Source: Clostridiales bacterium UBA6330
GTDB taxonomy: Bacteria; Bacillota; Clostridia; Oscillospirales; CAG-272
Assembly: GCA_002438075.1 (NCBI GenBank)
Contig: DJSQ01000170.1
Location: 1 to 27,538, forward strand
Reading direction: 5' to 3'
DNA length: 27,538 nt
The notes beneath the pieces were generated by a model. That model searched no databases and was not told where the DNA came from. It saw nothing but the letters and a program-made list of their open reading frames with translations. Position 1 is the first letter of the stretch. Each line of letters starts with the position of its first letter. Positions 24,289 to 27,538 of this stretch are shown here, one piece after another. The position numbers and the translations under genes were made by a program.

Positions 24289-24531
24289 AAAAAGTGCGCC
24301 GACCGAAGCCCGCGCACGAAAAACACAAACTCCGGTTGTCGCCAAACAATCAAAATATAGTCGTAGGTGCACGTTTGATTTTATCACATCCACAATTATA
24401 TCTATTGGAATCTGTGTTTTTACCAATTCCAATATTGTGAATATGACCATCAAATGATACGCAATGTATGACAAAAAAACATACCGGGGAGGGTATGGCG
24501 CACCAATTGAGACGATATTTGATTGTTTGGC
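24289..24531 (-). ncRNA. Structured small RNA, distal copy (B)
   Basis: Same architecture as copy A, about 243 nt. The 5' end GCCAAACAATCAAA (24531-24518) pairs perfectly with the 3' segment read from 24354 to 24341. The C-rich hairpin is CATACC/GGTATG with loop CTCCCC (around 24481-24497). The AAAA-loop hairpin is a TATTGGAAT/ATTCCAATA stem (24434-24403) with GUAAAAAC in the loop. The terminal hairpin GTGCGC/GCGCAC (24317-24294) is followed by TTTTT. No ORF with a ribosome binding site follows before copy A, so this copy is more likely a free-standing small RNA. Its start is set by the promoter at 24538-24566. Confidence 0.6.
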
Positions 24532-24537
24532 AAATTC

Positions 24538-24566
24538 AGTATACCATATTTTTTCTCCGTTGTCAA
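24538..24566 (-). promoter_or_regulatory. Promoter of RNA copy B
   Basis: Minus strand TTGACA (24566-24561), 17-nt spacer also ending ATGG, TATACT (24543-24538). The bases around it match the copy A promoter closely. Confidence 0.88.
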
Positions 24567-24626
24567 TAGCATTTTTCGATTTTTTATGATTTATTTTTCT
24601 TTTTGCATTTTCGGGGCTGTTCCCGC

Positions 24627-24655
24627 TTGCATTTTCGGCTGTTCCATGATATAAT
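24627..24655 (+). promoter_or_regulatory. Promoter of the LURP-one-like gene
   Basis: TTGCAT (24627-24632), 17-nt spacer, TATAAT (24650-24655), about 33 nt before the ATG. Confidence 0.82.
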
Positions 24656-24688
24656 GTATATAAGACTGCATTTTGAGGAGGCGAGCAC

Positions 24689-25162
24689 ATGAAGCTGTTA
24701 TTTCGTCAGCGCATTTTTTCGTGGTTTGACAGCTACGATATTTACGACGAGTGGGGGAACACGGTCTACACGGTCCGCGGGCAACTGTCGTGGGGGCATC
24801 TTTTGAAAATCTACGATGCGCGCGGCTATGAGGTCGGCACGGTGCGGGAGCGGGTCCTGACCTTCCTGCCCAAATTCGAGATGTACCTCGGGGATCGCTA
24901 CATGGGCTGTGTCCGCAAGCGGTTTTCCTTCTTCCACCCCGTTTTTGATTTGGATTGCAACGGCTGGCTGGTGGAGGGCGATTGGTTTGAATGGGACTAT
25001 GACATCCGTTCTGCGCGCGGCGCGCGGGGGGCTACGATATCCAAACAGCTTTTTCGCTGGTCCGATACCTATGTAATCGACGTTGCCGACCCGAACCACG
25101 CGCTGTGCGCCCTGATGGTGGTTCTGGCAATCGATGCGGAAAAATGCTCCCGCAACAGCTGA
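24689..25162 (+). CDS. LURP-one-related (LOR/YxjI-like) family protein
   Basis: A 157-residue protein predicted to be mostly beta strands, with no signal peptide or membrane segment. The opening MKLLFRQRIFSWFDSYDIYDEWGNTVYTVRG is the typical LOR start (rendered here as two short blocks: MKLLFRQRIFSWF and YDIYDEWGNTVYTV). Later segments GHLLKIYDARGYEVGTV and WSDTYVIDV and the closing helix ALCALMVVLAID also fit the tubby-like LOR fold. Family members may bind lipids or act as scaffolds, but no bacterial role is settled. GAGGAGG lies seven bases before the ATG under its own promoter. It is monocistronic as far as can be seen. Confidence 0.87.
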   Translation: MKLLFRQRIFSWFDSYDIYDEWGNTVYTVRGQLSWGHLLKIYDARGYEVGTVRERVLTFLPKFEMYLGDRYMGCVRKRFSFFHPVFDLDCNGWLVEGDWFEWDYDIRSARGARGATISKQLFRWSDTYVIDVADPNHALCALMVVLAIDAEKCSRNS

Positions 25163-25211
25163 TTTCCCGATAAAAAATCGCGGAAATTCGCGGAAAAATT
25201 GCGAAAACCCC

Positions 25212-25240
25212 TTGCAATCCGTGAAAAAGTATGCTATAAT
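25212..25240 (+). promoter_or_regulatory. Promoter of rpmE
   Basis: TTGCAA (25212-25217), 17-nt spacer, TATAAT (25235-25240). The start site would be near 25247, giving a leader of about 77 nt. Confidence 0.88.
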
Positions 25241-25246
25241 ATCTGT

Positions 25247-25323
25247 TGTATGCCGCCGACGGCGGCTTGTTCTTGCGGAATGATGTCAAAGAACATCAAA
25301 TCAAACGAAAGAGGTAAACTGTC
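25247..25323 (+). promoter_or_regulatory. Structured leader of rpmE
   Basis: GCCGCC/GGCGGC (25252-25266) forms a tight 6-bp hairpin with a 3-nt loop. Downstream, GTTCTT (25269-25274) can pair with AAGAAC (25289-25294), or GATGT (25282-25286) with ACATC (25293-25297); these exclude each other. Leaders that mediate L31 autoregulation are known in several phyla; membership here is inferred. Confidence 0.45.
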
Positions 25324-25533
25324 ATGAAAAACGGAATCCATCCCAACTACGAAAAATGCACCATTCGGTGCGCTTGCGGCGAGGTCGTTGAGACCAGATC
25401 CACCAAGGGCGGAGAAATCAGAGTTGATATCTGCTCCAAGTGCCACCCCTTTTTCACCGGAAAGCAGAAATTCGTTGATGCGGGCGGTCGTGTGGATAAG
25501 TTCAAGAAGAGAATCGCTTCCTTCCGGAAGTGA
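25324..25533 (+). CDS. rpmE: 50S ribosomal protein bL31
   Basis: A 69-residue ribosomal protein of the large subunit. It is the zinc-binding (C+) form: Cys residues in RCACGEV and in ICSKCHPF make the four-residue metal site. The ending KFVDAGGRVDKFKKRIASF is the standard family C-terminus. AGAGGT precedes the ATG. It has its own promoter and leader and is followed by a terminator-like hairpin before hflX. A zinc-free paralogue elsewhere in the genome would be expected if zinc limitation is handled by L31 exchange. Confidence 0.97.
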   Translation: MKNGIHPNYEKCTIRCACGEVVETRSTKGGEIRVDICSKCHPFFTGKQKFVDAGGRVDKFKKRIASFRK

Positions 25534-25539
25534 TTGTTC

Positions 25540-25569
25540 GGGCAAGCTGCAAAAACGGCTTGCCCTTTC
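25540..25569 (+). terminator. Terminator or attenuator between rpmE and hflX
   Basis: An 8-bp stem, GGGCAAGC (25540-25547) with GCTTGCCC (25558-25565), a 10-nt loop and TTTCT. No clear promoter lies between it and hflX, so it probably reduces rather than abolishes read-through into hflX. Confidence 0.7.
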
Positions 25570-25590
25570 TCTATCAAAGGAGGTAGCTTC

Positions 25591-26886
25591 ATGACAGAAC
25601 AAAATCATATTACGGTTACACAGGCAATTCTGGTGGGTCTCTGCCTGCCCGAGGGGAATATAGAGGAGACCGAGAAAAGCCTTGACGAGCTGGAGCGCCT
25701 GCTGGAAACGGCGGGCGGAAGCTGTTTTGCAAAGGTGGTGCAGAACAAGGACCACCCCGACCCGCGCACCTGCGTGGGAAGCGGCAAGGTGGCGGAGCTC
25801 CGCGACCTCTGCGCGCGTTGCGGCGTTGATTTGGTTGTATTCGACACCGAGCTCTCGCCCGCGCAGATTAAAAATCTGGAGGACGGAATCGGTGACGAGG
25901 TACGGGTGATTGACCGCTCCATGCTGATTCTGGACATTTTCGCGCTCCACGCCGTGACGGGCGAGGGAAAATTGCAGGTGGAGCTGGCACAGCTGAAGTA
26001 CACCGCGCCGCGGCTGATTGGTAAGGGCACGGAGCTGTCGCGTTTGGGCGGCGGCATCGGCACGCGCGGACCGGGCGAATCCAAGCTGGAGTCCGACCGC
26101 CGCCACATGAAGCGCAGAATTGCCGCACTGGAAGCCGAGCTGGAGGCGCTGGAGCGCAGTCGGCGGACCATCCGTGCGGCGCGCGATCGGAGCGGTCTGC
26201 CGAAGGTGGCGATTGTCGGCTACACCAACGCGGGCAAGTCGACCCTGCTCAACCGTCTGACCGATGCGGGCATTCTTGCCGAGGACAAGCTGTTTGCCAC
26301 GCTGGACCCGACCACGCGCAAGCTGGAGCTGCCCGATGGGACCGATGTGCTTCTGACCGATACGGTCGGTTTTATCCGCAAGCTGCCGCACCATCTGGTG
26401 CACGCCTTCCGCTCGACTTTGGACGAGGCGGTTTCGGCAGACGTTCTGGCGGTGGTTGTGGACGCGTCCGACCCCGAATACCGCGCGCAGTTGGAGACGA
26501 CCGAGGCGCTTCTTGAAGAGTTGGGCGCATCGGGCAAGCCGACGCTTTACGTGTTCAACAAGTGCGACAAGGGCGCCGCCGAGAGCTTCCGCGCGATTGG
26601 GACCTACGCGGAAAACCGCCGCACGGTCTGCATTTCCGCCGCAACGGGGCAGGGGATTGACCTGATGCTGGGCGAATTGCAGGACCTGATTCACGAGGGC
26701 AAGAAGCGGGTGGTCTTTGTGATTCCGAACGCGGACGCGGGGGTATTGAGCCGTCTTTACGCGCAGGCGGTGGTGGAGAATGTCGACTACGGGGACGAGG
26801 CGATGACGGTAACTGCCGTTGTGGACGCGAAAACGCGCGGGATGTACCGCAAATACGACCCGTCGTGGGTGGAAGCCGATGAATGA
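25591..26886 (+). CDS. hflX: Ribosome-associated GTPase HflX
   Basis: A 431-residue GTPase that splits or rescues stalled ribosomes. The N-terminal HflX domain includes DPRTCVGSGKVAEL and the glycine-rich RLGGGIGTRGPGESKLE (near residues 150-166), followed by a coiled helix of Glu/Leu/Arg. The GTPase domain has G1 GYTNAGKSTLLN, G2 within ATLDPTTR, G3 DTVGFIRKLPHHLV and G4 NKCD. AAAGGAGG lies seven bases before the ATG; the frame extends 57 nt upstream across the terminator hairpin and is not used. It overlaps the next gene by 8 nt. Confidence 0.97.
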   Translation: MTEQNHITVTQAILVGLCLPEGNIEETEKSLDELERLLETAGGSCFAKVVQNKDHPDPRTCVGSGKVAELRDLCARCGVDLVVFDTELSPAQIKNLEDGIGDEVRVIDRSMLILDIFALHAVTGEGKLQVELAQLKYTAPRLIGKGTELSRLGGGIGTRGPGESKLESDRRHMKRRIAALEAELEALERSRRTIRAARDRSGLPKVAIVGYTNAGKSTLLNRLTDAGILAEDKLFATLDPTTRKLELPDGTDVLLTDTVGFIRKLPHHLVHAFRSTLDEAVSADVLAVVVDASDPEYRAQLETTEALLEELGASGKPTLYVFNKCDKGAAESFRAIGTYAENRRTVCISAATGQGIDLMLGELQDLIHEGKKRVVFVIPNADAGVLSRLYAQAVVENVDYGDEAMTVTAVVDAKTRGMYRKYDPSWVEADE

Positions 26887-27508
26887 CGCGCTGACAACGC
26901 TCGGTCGGGAAGCCGAGGCGGAATTTGAGGAGAAGAAGTCGGTTTTTATTGCGCACGTTTGCCCCGTTTCGGGTGAGGCGGAGGCGCAGGACTATATCAA
27001 GCGGAAGAAAGCCGAGTTTGCCGATGCGCGGCACAACGTATGGGGCTATCGGATGGCGGGGGACATCATTGTCCGCTGTTCGGATGACGGCGAGCCGCAG
27101 GGAAGTGCGGGGGTACCGACGCTTGACGTTCTGCGGAAGTCCGGTGTGAGCAATGCGGTGATTGTGACCACGCGGTATTTCGGCGGCATACTGCTTGGTG
27201 CGGGCGGTTTGGTACGGGCTTACTCGACTGCGGCGCGGATGGCGGTTGAGGCGGCAGGGATTGTGACCTACACGCGGTTTGACGAGCTTTGTTTGATCTG
27301 CTCCTACGCCAACTATCAGCGCTACCTCGCGGAGCTGCCGAAGTTTGGCGCCAAGACGGACAGCACCGATTTTGCCGCCGAGGTGACGCTACGTTTTGCG
27401 GTTCCCGCCGAGGCAACCGCCGCTCTCTGCCGCCGCGTAGTCGAGATGAGCAACGGTGCGGACGTTCCCGCACGGACGGGGGAGCGGTTTGACAAGGGGG
27501 AGGGGTAA
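26879..27508 (+). CDS. yigZ: YigZ/IMPACT family protein
   Basis: A 209-residue protein with the UPF0029/IMPACT N-terminal domain: KKSVFIAHVCPVS, DARHNVWGYR, SDDGEPQGSAGVPTLDVL and VTTRYFGGILLGAGGLVRAY are the family motifs. The C-terminal ferredoxin-like domain (DUF1949-type) covers about residues 135-205. The family is linked to translation control in eukaryotes (IMPACT/GCN2), but the bacterial function is not settled. The start at 26879 overlaps the hflX stop by 8 nt, so translation is coupled and a shared role at the ribosome is plausible. The gene is complete, ending with TAA at 27506-27508. Confidence 0.94.
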   Translation: MNDALTTLGREAEAEFEEKKSVFIAHVCPVSGEAEAQDYIKRKKAEFADARHNVWGYRMAGDIIVRCSDDGEPQGSAGVPTLDVLRKSGVSNAVIVTTRYFGGILLGAGGLVRAYSTAARMAVEAAGIVTYTRFDELCLICSYANYQRYLAELPKFGAKTDSTDFAAEVTLRFAVPAEATAALCRRVVEMSNGADVPARTGERFDKGEG

Positions 27509-27538
27509 GACCTTGAGGCTAAGACCTTGGGGCTCTGC
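27507..27538. repeat. Two tandem 14-bp words at the window end
   Basis: AAGACCTTGAGGCT (27507-27520) is followed directly by AAGACCTTGGGGCT (27521-27534). AGACCTTGGGGCTCT (27522-27536) is the reverse complement of bases 1-15 at 14 of 15 positions. The element is cut by the window edge, so its full form is not visible. Confidence 0.6.

Larger units (their letters stand above)
23876..24601 (-). repeat. Tandem duplication of a promoter-plus-RNA module
   Basis: Unit A (about 23876-24235) and unit B (about 24290-24601) align in the same orientation. The 3' block, some 65 bp around 23876-23940 and 24290-24354, is nearly identical. The promoter block is also alike, including the AT-rich upstream AAAAATAAATC. 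The interior has diverged except for short motifs. Apart from these RNAs I see no coding gene between 23854 and 24688. Confidence 0.85.

Noticed and set aside
23872..24601. Riboswitch, T-box, 6S RNA or invertible promoter as explanation of the two RNA modules
   Set aside because: No T-box consensus or 6S-like sequence is seen. The promoters lie outside the inverted arms, so inversion would not switch them.
24235..24690. 151-codon minus-strand frame over RNA copy B
   Set aside because: It contains the consensus promoter of copy B, has no ribosome binding site and is not kept in copy A.
25234..26694. 486-codon minus-strand frame opposite rpmE and hflX
   Set aside because: Antisense of two certain genes; no start signal or domain.

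Overview
The window looks like chromosomal DNA of a GC-rich, Gram-positive-type anaerobe of the class Clostridia, most likely an uncultured gut Oscillospirales-like lineage. The evidence is a long SRP RNA with an Alu domain upstream of dnaX-ybaB-recR, a tig-clpP-clpX cluster, RbgA, SLH-domain and lipoprotein surface proteins, strong AGGAGG ribosome binding sites, and many near-consensus sigma-A promoters with 17-nt spacers. The lineage is inferred from gene content and style; no rRNA is present.

Layout. 32-865 (+) is an SDR-type D-mannonate oxidoreductase ending in a strong terminator. 1169-4640 (-) is a complete ABC importer operon (binding lipoprotein, ATPase, fused double permease). 4824-8229 (-) is the trigger factor-ClpP-ClpX proteostasis operon. 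8267-8992 (-) is a metallophosphoesterase and 9091-9273 (+) a tiny Cys-rich DUF1540 protein. 9414-15713 (-) is a tightly packed seven-gene operon: apgM-like mutase/proposed homoserine kinase, lepB, rbgA, rnhB, yraN, dipeptidase, thrC. Starting from a consensus promoter at 15765, 15822-16518 (+) encodes a 30-residue small ORF coupled to a membrane-anchored hypothetical protein, followed by an SLH-domain surface protein (16688-18004). 18158-21187 (+) is the conserved SRP RNA-dnaX-ybaB-recR block.

21235-24601 (-) is the accessory part and the most unusual region. It is visibly more AT-rich than its neighbours. It encodes an 872-residue lipoprotein joining a proline-free collagen-like domain (about 50 Gly-X-Y triplets), BspA-type leucine-rich repeats and a family-1-like solute-binding domain. 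Upstream lie two tandem copies of a roughly 310-360 bp module. Each module has a TTGACA-17-TATACT promoter, a 240-300 nt transcript whose 5' and 3' ends form a long closing helix, a hairpin with a C-rich CUCCCC loop, a second hairpin with a conserved AAAA loop, and a GUGCGC...GCGCAC terminator-like hairpin. Arm sequences differ between copies but pairing is kept by compensatory changes, so these look like structured RNAs. The proximal copy runs into the Shine-Dalgarno sequence of the lipoprotein gene. I do not recognise the RNA.

24627-27508 (+) returns to ordinary genes: a LURP-one-like protein, ribosomal protein bL31 with a structured leader, the ribosome-associated GTPase HflX, and a YigZ/IMPACT family protein. 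Palindromic intergenic repeats occur at several places, and the two window ends carry inverted copies of one 15-bp word.
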